Positions 1 through 7,352 of a DNA stretch of 32,117 nucleotides are shown here, piece after piece; position 1 is the stretch's first letter, and every line of letters begins with the position of its first letter. A program made the position numbers and the translations under genes. This stretch comes from Pseudomonadota bacterium (GTDB lineage Bacteria; Pseudomonadota; Gammaproteobacteria; Steroidobacterales; Steroidobacteraceae): assembly GCA_025355105.1 (NCBI GenBank), contig JANYAE010000088.1, positions 1 through 32,117 on the forward strand, written 5' to 3'. The notes under the pieces were generated by a model that made no database searches, was not told where the DNA came from, and saw only the letters and a list, made by a program, of their open reading frames with translations.

Positions 1-65
1 GCGGCGCCGGCAGCCAGCGCGAGCGACAGCACCGCCGCCGCGCGGCGCGACGGCCGCGCGTTCAC
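1..65 (-). CDS. exported protein, N-terminal fragment
   Basis: Only the first 21 or so codons are in the window; the rest lies beyond base 1. A GTG at 65-63 overlaps the TGA of the upstream RND gene as GTGA, the same stop/start coupling seen twice near plsB. It opens a frame beginning MNARPSRRAAAVLSLALAAG. This is a textbook signal peptide: two Arg residues, then an Ala/Leu-rich hydrophobic core. The product is therefore probably periplasmic or outer-membrane and translated together with the exporter. Its function cannot be told from this fragment. The overlap suggests it is another part of the same envelope cassette. Confidence 0.6.
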   Translation of the reverse strand, partial: MNARPSRRAAAVLSLALAAGA

Positions 66-2458
66 GGCGGCGGCGCGCCCGGCGCCGGCGCGGGCTGCGC
101 CGGGCGGGACGGCGTGACGAACCACGCGGCCAGCGCCGGCAGCAGCAGCATCGCCGCCAGCATGTTAACCACGAACATGAAGGTCAGCATGACGCCGACG
201 TCAGCCTGAAACTTCAGCGGCGAGAACACCCAGGTGGCGACGCCGATCGCGAGCGTCACGCCGGTGAAGAAGATGCTCGCCCCGGTGACCCGCAGCGTGT
301 GCAGGAAGGCGGCGTGGACGCTCTCGCCCTGGTGCAGGAACTCCTGCATGCGGCTGAAGAGGTAGATGCCATAGTCGACGCCGATGCCCGCCCCGAGCGC
401 GACCATCGGCAGCGTCGTCACCTTGAGGCCGATGCCGACCAGCGCCATCACCGCGTAGACCAGCACCGACACGAGCGCCAGCGGAATCATGACGACCACC
501 ACCCCGGTCAGCGAACGGAAGGTCAGGAAGCACATCACCGCGATCGCGACGAACAGGTAGACGAGGATCGGGATCTCCTTCGCCCGCACCTCCTCGTTCT
601 GCGCCGCCATCACGCCGACGTTGCCGGTCGCCAGCCGGAAACTGACGTCCTTGGCCGGGTTCGCGGCGCGGAATTCCTTCGCCTCGCGCACCACGCGCTC
701 GATCGTCCCGGCGCGGTGGTCGGCGAGGAACATCATGACCGGCATCACCGTGCAGTCCTTGTTGAGGAGTCCGGTGCTGGTCTCGATGTAGCCCTGCGCC
801 TGCACCAGCGACTGGGTGTTGCGCGGCAGGTTGCGCCACTTGAGGTTGCCCTCGCTCCAGCCGGCGCTGACGACCTTGGAGACGCCCGGCAGGCTGATGA
901 CGCTGCGCACGCCCTCGACGTTCGCCATGTGCCACGCGAACTCGTCGATGCGCCGCATCACGTCGTAGTTCACGCAGCCGTCCGGCGGCGTCTCGACGAT
1001 GACGTTGAGGATGTCGGTGCCGATCGAGAACTTCTTGGTGATGGCGTTGCTGTCGCGGTTGTAGCGCGAATCCTTGCGCAGCTCCGGCACGCCCGACTCG
1101 GTGTCGCCGATCGGCGTTTCACGACCCTTGACGAAGCCGATCACGCCGAGCGCCAGCGCCCCGACGATGATCGCCAGCGCCACGCGGCGCTCGCCGATGT
1201 ACGCGAGGCGCTGCCAGAGCGGCGCGAGCTGCTGCTGGCGCGCCCGGACGCGGACCGCGTAGCCCGGCTCGAAGTGCATGAACGAGACCAGGATCGGCAG
1301 CAGGATCAGGTCGGTCATGATCACGACGCCGACGCCGATGCTGGCGGTGATCGCCATCTCGCGGATGACCTCGACCGGGATCGCGAGAATCGTCACGAAG
1401 CCGACCAGGTCGGCGAGCAGCGCGACGATCGCCGGGATGAACAGCAGCCGGAACACGCGGCGCGCGGCCTCCTTGCCGTCCGCGCCGTCGAGCGCGGCGT
1501 CGCCGACCGCACTGATCTTCTGCACGCCGTGCGATACGCCGATCGCGAAGATGATGAACGGCACGAGGATGCCCAGCGGATCGACGCCGTAGCCGAGCAG
1601 CACCAGCAGGCCGAGCTGCCAGACGACCGCGACGATCGAGCAAACCACCGGCACCAGCGCGACCTTCAGCGACTGGATGTAGATCCAGACGAACAGCGCC
1701 GTCAGCAGCACCGTGACGATCGCGAAGATCGCCACCGACAGCGCCCCCTGCGAGATGTCGCTGACGACCTTGGCGAAGCCGATGATGTGGACGTCGACGT
1801 GGCCCGCTGCGATGCCGAGCGCCGGGTCGCCGCGCTCGACGTGCGCACGCACCTTCTCGAGCGCATCGCCGATCTTGATCAGGTCGACCGGCCGGCCGGT
1901 CTCGGGATCCTGTTCCTGCAGCTGCGCGGCGACGATCGCGCCGGAGAAGTCGTTGGCGACCAGCCGGCCGACGATCCCGGCCTTGAGGATGTTCTCGCGC
2001 ACCCGGGCGAGGCCCTCAGGCGTCGGCTGGAAGCCGGACGGGATCACGTCGCCGCCCTGGATGCCGCCCTCGACGACCTCGTAGTAGCGCGTGTTCGGCG
2101 TCCACAGCGACTGCACCTTGGCGCGATCGACGCCCGAGATGAAGAACACCTCGTCGGTCGCGAGCTTCAGCGCCTGCAGGAACTCGGCCGAGAACATGCT
2201 TCCGTCGCGCGCCTCGAGGGCGATCAGCACGCGGTTCGCGCCGCCGAACTCCTCCTGGTGCTTGAGGTAGGTGCGCATGTACTCATGCTGCAGCGGCAGC
2301 TGCTTGGTGAAGCGCGTATCGAGGTGCAGGCCGCGCACCGCGAAGGCGCCGAACATCAGCGTCAGTACCGCGATCACGGTCACCACCGGGACACGGAAGT
2401 CGAACACGTAATGTTCGAGCTTGCGGACGAAGGCCGGTTCGTGGCTGCCGTGGACCAT
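62..2458 (-). CDS. RND superfamily (MMPL-type) inner-membrane exporter
   Basis: A 798-residue polytopic protein with the duplicated RND layout. There is one membrane segment near residues 22-42, a large periplasmic loop, a membrane bundle around residues 235-410, a second loop, and a second bundle around 635-780. The first half has the IGVSHGVQK motif and the second half GIGVDYGIYLFSRM, whose membrane Asp is typical of proton-driven RND pumps. The length and lack of a long docking domain fit the MMPL/HAE-3-like branch (lipid, sterol or hydrophobe transport) better than AcrB-type drug pumps of over 1000 residues. The ATG lies 2 bases past the stop of the Ycf48-like gene, with a GGAG about 6 bases upstream. 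The proline-rich C-terminus ends in a GTGA overlap with the next gene. The substrate is unknown; context suggests a hydrophobic molecule moved with the DUF1329 and DUF1302 proteins. Confidence 0.88.
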   Translation of the reverse strand: MVHGSHEPAFVRKLEHYVFDFRVPVVTVIAVLTLMFGAFAVRGLHLDTRFTKQLPLQHEYMRTYLKHQEEFGGANRVLIALEARDGSMFSAEFLQALKLATDEVFFISGVDRAKVQSLWTPNTRYYEVVEGGIQGGDVIPSGFQPTPEGLARVRENILKAGIVGRLVANDFSGAIVAAQLQEQDPETGRPVDLIKIGDALEKVRAHVERGDPALGIAAGHVDVHIIGFAKVVSDISQGALSVAIFAIVTVLLTALFVWIYIQSLKVALVPVVCSIVAVVWQLGLLVLLGYGVDPLGILVPFIIFAIGVSHGVQKISAVGDAALDGADGKEAARRVFRLLFIPAIVALLADLVGFVTILAIPVEVIREMAITASIGVGVVIMTDLILLPILVSFMHFEPGYAVRVRARQQQLAPLWQRLAYIGERRVALAIIVGALALGVIGFVKGRETPIGDTESGVPELRKDSRYNRDSNAITKKFSIGTDILNVIVETPPDGCVNYDVMRRIDEFAWHMANVEGVRSVISLPGVSKVVSAGWSEGNLKWRNLPRNTQSLVQAQGYIETSTGLLNKDCTVMPVMMFLADHRAGTIERVVREAKEFRAANPAKDVSFRLATGNVGVMAAQNEEVRAKEIPILVYLFVAIAVMCFLTFRSLTGVVVVMIPLALVSVLVYAVMALVGIGLKVTTLPMVALGAGIGVDYGIYLFSRMQEFLHQGESVHAAFLHTLRVTGASIFFTGVTLAIGVATWVFSPLKFQADVGVMLTFMFVVNMLAAMLLLPALAAWFVTPSRPAQPAPAPGAPPP

Positions 2459-2460
2459 GC

Positions 2461-3528
2461 TCAGCTCCGCGGCGTCAGCTCGGCGAGCGTCAGGCGCCGC
2501 GCGCCGGCCTCGCCGCAGACCACGATGCCGTCGGGCACGCCCGCGACCGCGTCGAAGCCCATCCGGTCCGGTTCCTGGTGGACGCGGAAGCTGTGGCCGC
2601 CATCCTGGCTGACCAGCACCACGCCCTCGAGACCGGCGATCACGATCATGCCGCCGGGCAGGCGCGCGGCGCCGGCGAGCAGCGCCGTCGTGCCGCTCGC
2701 GAGCTGCTGCCAGCTGCGACCGGCGTCGTCGCTGCGGTACAAGTGGCCGCGCAGCCCGAACGCCAGCAGCGTGTCGCCGTCAAGTGGCAGCACGCCAAAG
2801 AACGAGCCCTCGTAGGGCGCGGGCAGCGCGAACCAGTGTCCGCCGCCGTCGTCGGAACGGTACAGGTGGCCGGCCTCGGCCGTCACGTAGATCCTGCCGC
2901 GCGAGTCGGCATCGATCGCCGTCAGGTGCGGCTGCACGGCGCCGGCGTCCTGGCGCATCGCCTCGCCCTCGCCCTTGGCCTTGGCCGGCGCCTGGCCTTT
3001 GGTCGCGGGCGGCGCTGGCACCCGTCCTGGCGCCGGCAGCGGCTGCGGCTCGAAGCTCGCGACGCTCCAGGTCGCGCCGCCATCGCTGGAGCGGTAGACG
3101 GTGGAGTAGGCGCCGACCGCGAGGCCGCGACCGGCGGCGTCGAACCAGACGCCGAGCAGCGGCTGCTCGCGCTCCGGCGCGTAGTGCGCGAGCGACCAGC
3201 TGGCACCGCCATCGACCGTGCGCAGTATCACCTCGTCGTGGCCGACCGCCCAGCCGTGCTGTGCGTCGGCGAAGTAGAGCGCGGTGAGCGTGGCGCCCGC
3301 CGGCGCCGACGACTGCTGCCAGCTGGCGCCGGCATCCTGGCTGATGAGCACGTGGCCGCGCTCGCCGACCGCGACCACGCGGCCGTCGCCCAGCCTCTGC
3401 ACGTCGAGCAGCAAGGAATGCGCGGCGAGCGGCGCGATCACGGCCGCCGCGGGCCGCTCGGCGCCGGCCGGCGCCTGCGCGGCGGCCATCATCGGCGCGA
3501 CGGCGAGGATCAGGATCAGCGGGCGCAC
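2461..3528 (-). CDS. Ycf48-like / BNR-repeat beta-propeller, exported
   Basis: A 355-residue protein with an N-terminal signal peptide (MRPLILILAVAPMMAAAQA). It then has at least six BNR/Asp-box repeats of the S-x-D-G-G-x-x-W type: SQDAGASW, TVDGGASW, SSDGGATW, SDDGGGHW, SDDAGRSW and SQDGGHSF. This pattern folds as a beta-propeller and marks the Ycf48-like family, known in plastids and cyanobacteria as a photosystem II assembly factor. Here it is periplasmic and unrelated to photosynthesis. Its place directly before the RND gene suggests a scaffold or partner for the exporter (inference). A low-complexity Ala/Pro/Lys stretch interrupts the propeller near residues 165-190. The start is GTG at 3528, with GGGAG 4 bases upstream; the nearby ATG at 3539 is out of frame. 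The gene follows an intrinsic terminator (3552-3586), so it may be transcribed less than DUF1329. Confidence 0.82.
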   Translation of the reverse strand: MRPLILILAVAPMMAAAQAPAGAERPAAAVIAPLAAHSLLLDVQRLGDGRVVAVGERGHVLISQDAGASWQQSSAPAGATLTALYFADAQHGWAVGHDEVILRTVDGGASWSLAHYAPEREQPLLGVWFDAAGRGLAVGAYSTVYRSSDGGATWSVASFEPQPLPAPGRVPAPPATKGQAPAKAKGEGEAMRQDAGAVQPHLTAIDADSRGRIYVTAEAGHLYRSDDGGGHWFALPAPYEGSFFGVLPLDGDTLLAFGLRGHLYRSDDAGRSWQQLASGTTALLAGAARLPGGMIVIAGLEGVVLVSQDGGHSFRVHQEPDRMGFDAVAGVPDGIVVCGEAGARRLTLAELTPRS

Positions 3529-3551
3529 GGCGCTCCCATCATCTCCGGAAC

Positions 3552-3586
3552 AAAACGGGCCGGCCGCCTGTGGCGCGCCGGCCCGT
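3552..3586 (-). terminator. intrinsic terminator inside the envelope cassette
   Basis: A perfect 10-bp inverted repeat, ACGGGCCGGC at 3555-3564 and GCCGGCCCGT at 3577-3586, encloses a 12-base loop. Read on the minus strand, the stem is followed by TTTTGTT. It lies 27 bases past the DUF1329 stop and 27 bases before the Ycf48-like GTG. It would end most DUF1302-DUF1329 transcripts and let a fraction read through. Confidence 0.75.
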
Positions 3587-3612
3587 CGATTGGTGCGATC
3601 AGCGCAGGCGGC

Positions 3613-4992
3613 CTAGCGCGTACCGCGATTCTGCAGCGCCAGCGTCGTGTAGTCGCGCAGCGAACGCTTGATGTTGAAGTCGTAGGACTTGTTCGCCGAA
3701 TCCTCGAAGCCGAGCGCCAGGTAGCGCCGCGACTGCAGGTCGTAGCTGGTCTCCAGCGTCGTCCAGTAGGTCGGCACGTTGAAGTAGTTGATGCCGTGGC
3801 CTTCCTGCACGCGCCACAGCTGGTCGCGGTTGTCGTAGCAGTCGACCGCGAGGATCTGCCACGAGTCCTCGTCGAGGTACAGCGTGCGACGCTTGTAGAT
3901 GTGCCGCTGGCCGGCCTTCAGGGTCGCCTCGACCACCCAGACGCGGTGCAGCTCGTAGCGCGCCAGCTCCTGGTTGATGTGCAGCGGCCGGATCACGTCC
4001 TCGGCCTTGGTCTTCGCCCAGTGCAGCTTGTAGGAGTTGTACGGCACGAAGAGTTCCTTCTTGCCGACCAGCTTCCAGTCGTAGCGCTGCGGACTGCCGT
4101 TGAACATATCGAACTGGTCGTCGGTCCGCAGCCCGTCGGCGGCGGTGCCGGGGTTGTCGAAGGCCACGTTCGGTGCGCGCTGCACGCGGCGCTGGCCCGG
4201 GAAGTAGATCCAGGCGCGGCGGTTCTCCTTCTGCTGGTCGAGGGTCTCGTGCACCAGCAGCACCTGGCCGGCGAGGCGCGCCGGGGCGAGGATTTCCTGC
4301 AGGAAGTAGATGATGACGTTGTCGAGCTCGGCTTCCTTCGCACCCGGCTGCGAGTAGGCGACGTAGAACTCGTCGTGGAACTTGACCATGTTGAAGCCGC
4401 CGGTCTCGGTCACCGCGGCCTGGCCGATCTCGCGCGCGGCGGCATCGGCCCGGTAGCGCACGACGTGGTTCCAGAAGGCCTCTACGCCCTGCTTCGGGAT
4501 CGGGAACGGAATGCCCTCGACGGCGCCGGTGAAGCCGTTGCCGCCTTCGACCAGCTGCGCGCTGGTCGCGTTGCGCTTGGTGGCGTCCGCGATGCGCTGC
4601 GGCGTGGCCGCGGTGCGCCGCGTCGGGTACACGTTCATGAAGAACGTGTCCTTGTACTGGCGCAGCATCGCCTTGTCGCCCTCGGTCAGGCGGTCGGCGT
4701 ACTGAGCGACGTTGGCCGGCGTGATCTTGAACAGCGGCTTGTCGTTCGGGAACGGGTCCGGCGCGCGACCCGGCGAGGCGAAGCTCGGGAAGCCTGCCTT
4801 GGCCGGCGAGGACAGCCCGCCGTCCCAGGCCGGAATCGTGCCGGCAGCATTGCCGGCCTTCTCGCCGCCGAGCGGCGTCAGGTCGGCGCCGAGCCGCGCG
4901 GCGTCCTGCGCGCTGACCGCGGCCTGCGCGGCTTGGAGGGGGACGAGCGCAATGGCGAGCGCGGCGACAGCGGCGAACTTTGCGATCTTCAT
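3613..4992 (-). CDS. DUF1329 family periplasmic protein
   Basis: A 459-residue protein with a clear signal peptide (MKIAKFAAVAALAIALVPLQ, cleaved after AQA). The mature start, AARLGADLTPLGGEKAGN followed by GTIPAWDGGL, is the hallmark opening of DUF1329 proteins, and the length is normal for the family. From memory the family is predicted to resemble LolA/LolB, a half-barrel that carries lipid-like ligands; that is family knowledge, not visible here. The function is unknown. The gene starts 10 bases after the DUF1302 stop, with GAGGGG 6 bases before its ATG, so the two are almost certainly co-transcribed. A periplasmic carrier between the RND pump and the DUF1302 outer-membrane protein is the simplest reading (inference). 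Confidence 0.9.
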   Translation of the reverse strand: MKIAKFAAVAALAIALVPLQAAQAAVSAQDAARLGADLTPLGGEKAGNAAGTIPAWDGGLSSPAKAGFPSFASPGRAPDPFPNDKPLFKITPANVAQYADRLTEGDKAMLRQYKDTFFMNVYPTRRTAATPQRIADATKRNATSAQLVEGGNGFTGAVEGIPFPIPKQGVEAFWNHVVRYRADAAAREIGQAAVTETGGFNMVKFHDEFYVAYSQPGAKEAELDNVIIYFLQEILAPARLAGQVLLVHETLDQQKENRRAWIYFPGQRRVQRAPNVAFDNPGTAADGLRTDDQFDMFNGSPQRYDWKLVGKKELFVPYNSYKLHWAKTKAEDVIRPLHINQELARYELHRVWVVEATLKAGQRHIYKRRTLYLDEDSWQILAVDCYDNRDQLWRVQEGHGINYFNVPTYWTTLETSYDLQSRRYLALGFEDSANKSYDFNIKRSLRDYTTLALQNRGTR

Positions 4993-5002
4993 TGTGGTCC
5001 CC

Positions 5003-7108
5003 TCAGAACGAGTACTTGACGGTCGCCGCGACGAAGTCGCGATCGCGCAATTGGTTGTATTGGTTGCCGCCGCCGTAGGCGGCGTAGTTCAGGTCGATTT
5101 CCCAGCGGTTCTGAAGGTTGGCTCCGATACCGACGCCGAAGCTGTGGCGGCCCTCGACGAAGTTGCCGCCGAGCGGGCTCGTGCCCTTGACGTCCTGTGA
5201 CCAGGTGAAGTGCGGACTCACGTTCCACGGCCCGATCAGGCTCGGATACTGCAGCGACGCGACCAGGATGTAGCCCCAGGAGCTCGCCGTCGCGAAGCGG
5301 TCGAGCGGCTCGACCGCGCCGCCGCTGGCGCCGAGCGCCGAGGCCACCGCAACGTTGCCGGGCAGGTTGTTGCCGGTGCCGGCCACCAACAGGCCGTTGC
5401 CGTTCGGGCCGCCGCTGGTCTTGCTCGGCAGGCTCGGAATGTCGGTGAAGCCGAGCTCGCCGATCAGCAGCACCTCGCGGGCGCCGAGCATCGGCGGCAG
5501 CGCGTACTTGGCGAGCATCGAGGCCTGCCAGACGTCGTAGCGACCCCAGCCCTGCACCGTCTGCGACGGGCGGTAGCCGCCCAGCTGACCGCAGCGGGTC
5601 AGCGTCGGGAACAGCGGCGTGCAGGCGCCGGGCATCGCCAGGCCCTGCAGCGGCAACAGCGCCGCCTCGAGCGGCGTGCCGGTCGCAAACACGATCTCGG
5701 AGCCGTCGTACTGCAGCGGCGTGTCCTGCCGGTAGTCCACCTCGCCCTGCAGGGCGATGCCGGTGGTGCCGAGCTGGGTGTTGAAGGACAGCGCGAAAGT
5801 CTTGAGGTGCTCCGGGTACTCGGCGAAGTACTGGGTATTCTCGATGTACTCGTGGTTGGCGAGTTGCGCCGCCTGGCCGTTGATGTCGCCGCCTGACAGG
5901 TAGGTGTTGGCGCCGATCGTCGCGTAGGCCGCGAGCGTCTGGGCGGAAATCGTGCCGCCGGCCTGCGCCGCGGCCTGCAGACCTGCGCCGGTTGCGATCT
6001 GGATCGCCGTCGCCGTCGGCACGCCGGCCGCGAGCGCCTTGGCCGCCGCGCCGACCGCCGTGGCCGCACCGACCGCATTGCCAATCGCCGCCGGCGAGCC
6101 GGTGTGCGTGCTGACGACCGGCGTGCGGCTCGCGTACTGCATCGCGTACAGGGCGATCTCGGTGCCGCTGCCGAGGTTCGGCAGGAAGAAGCGCAGCGCG
6201 AGGCCACCCTGGCCGCTCTTGCTCGGCGTGACGTCCGGCGCGCGCACCGAGGCGTAGAAGTTCGAGATGTACGGGCCGCCGAGCGGCCGGAAGTCGACGC
6301 CCTGGTCAGAGTAGGCGCCGAAACCGATGTACTGCTGCACGCCGCCGCGCGCCACGAAGTCGTTGGTCGAGAAGTAGGTGCCCTCGGCCTCGAGCTCGGT
6401 GCGGCGCCAGTCGAACATGTAGAAGGCGTCGGCCGAGATCGACTGCGACAGGCCGAAGGTGACGCGCGCCATCGGCTGCGCCCAGAAGGCCTCCTGCAGC
6501 GCGGCACCGGGCTGGCGCAGCGCCGCGACGTCGATCGCGTTGGCGGCGTTCAGGCCGCTCTGGAAGAACGTCGTCTCGCCCCAGTTCAGCACCTGGTTGC
6601 CGAGCCGCAGCTCGAGCGGGTGCGACTCACCGAGCTGCCATTTGCCGTAGACGAAGGCGTCCAGCAGCCGCGTGTAGCGACCGGCCAGTTCCTTGGCGTC
6701 GTGGCTGATCGGCGTGCGGTCGGTATTTTGGTCCATGACCTGGTAGTCATAGAGTCCCGAGCCGCGGGCGAACAGCCCGTAGTTCTGGTACTTGAGCGAC
6801 AGCTCCGTGACCAGCTTCAGCGCCTGGGTGAACGGCTGCCCGGTGTGGTAGTTGAGGTCGCCGTTGTCGGCGTTGACGTTGCGCGCCGTGCCGCCCTCAG
6901 GAATGCCGATCAGCCGCGCATCCTGGCTCTTGACGCGCCAGCCCTCGGTGAAGGAGACGGTCGTATCCCAGCTGCCGCTCCAGCCGTTGTCGCTGCGAAA
7001 GTCGACCGCACTCGCCGTGGCGCCGGCGCCGAGCGCGACGAGCGCGAGCGCGGCGGAAATGACGTGGCGAAGGTCCGTCCTGAGCGGGCGCGCCGATTGC
7101 CTGTTCAT
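5003..7108 (-). CDS. DUF1302 family outer-membrane beta-barrel protein
   Basis: A 701-residue protein. Its signal sequence is near residues 12-35, ending GAGATASA, followed by VDFRSDNGWSGSWDTTVSFTEGW, a typical DUF1302 opening. Alternating hydrophobic/aromatic strands run to the end, and the last residues (FVAATVKYSF) give the C-terminal Phe used for outer-membrane beta-barrel insertion. An Ala/Gly/Thr-rich low-complexity insert around residues 335-405 interrupts the barrel pattern and may be a surface loop or plug. DUF1302 genes are commonly beside DUF1329 genes, as here; the family's role is unknown. The ATG at 7108 is preceded by a weak GGGG. A probable promoter lies about 155 bases upstream (7262-7273), leaving a long leader. 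This is the first gene of the envelope cassette. Confidence 0.9.
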   Translation of the reverse strand: MNRQSARPLRTDLRHVISAALALVALGAGATASAVDFRSDNGWSGSWDTTVSFTEGWRVKSQDARLIGIPEGGTARNVNADNGDLNYHTGQPFTQALKLVTELSLKYQNYGLFARGSGLYDYQVMDQNTDRTPISHDAKELAGRYTRLLDAFVYGKWQLGESHPLELRLGNQVLNWGETTFFQSGLNAANAIDVAALRQPGAALQEAFWAQPMARVTFGLSQSISADAFYMFDWRRTELEAEGTYFSTNDFVARGGVQQYIGFGAYSDQGVDFRPLGGPYISNFYASVRAPDVTPSKSGQGGLALRFFLPNLGSGTEIALYAMQYASRTPVVSTHTGSPAAIGNAVGAATAVGAAAKALAAGVPTATAIQIATGAGLQAAAQAGGTISAQTLAAYATIGANTYLSGGDINGQAAQLANHEYIENTQYFAEYPEHLKTFALSFNTQLGTTGIALQGEVDYRQDTPLQYDGSEIVFATGTPLEAALLPLQGLAMPGACTPLFPTLTRCGQLGGYRPSQTVQGWGRYDVWQASMLAKYALPPMLGAREVLLIGELGFTDIPSLPSKTSGGPNGNGLLVAGTGNNLPGNVAVASALGASGGAVEPLDRFATASSWGYILVASLQYPSLIGPWNVSPHFTWSQDVKGTSPLGGNFVEGRHSFGVGIGANLQNRWEIDLNYAAYGGGNQYNQLRDRDFVAATVKYSF

Positions 7109-7261
7109 TGATCGTTACCCCAGTGACTGGCCAATACCGCGTTGTGTCCGTATCAGGCGCGACCGGTGCGGCTCCGGTGCCGTCGGTGCCATGCCGCCGG
7201 CTGTCGGTAGACGCGTGTTGCGTAATTACCTAGGCAGCGACCAGGGCCCAACGTTGCGGAT

Positions 7262-7273
7262 GCGAAGTATAGC
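7262..7273 (-). promoter_or_regulatory. candidate promoter core for the DUF1302 operon
   Basis: On the minus strand the sequence reads GCTATACTTCGC, giving a good -10 hexamer (TATACT at 7271-7266) and a GC-rich discriminator. No good -35 is present at 16-18 bases, which would suit an activator-dependent promoter. It gives a leader of about 150 bases before the DUF1302 ATG. Confidence 0.45.
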
Positions 7274-7313
7274 CGGGCCGGCGGCCGGCGATAGCGCGCG
7301 AAACGAGACAAGT

Positions 7314-7331
7314 CTGCATCTTGCAGTGCAA
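7314..7331. promoter_or_regulatory. overlapping dyads, possible operator
   Basis: Two inverted repeats overlap here: CTGCA-tct-TGCAG (7314-7326) and TTGCA-g-TGCAA (7321-7331). They lie 40-60 bases upstream of the candidate -10 of the DUF1302 operon and just past the plsB stop. An activator or repressor site is possible. In this context they could also form mutually exclusive RNA hairpins at the plsB 3' end. Confidence 0.3.
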
Positions 7332-7352
7332 AACCAAACGCCTGCCGCGCGC

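Noticed and set aside
299..2815. 838-codon plus-strand ORF antisense to the RND gene, and similar long ORFs elsewhere (for example 6852-9806, 13073-14716)
   Set aside because: Their products are His/Asp/Arg-rich without domains. Long antisense frames are expected at about 70% GC, and each lies opposite a gene with clear motifs.
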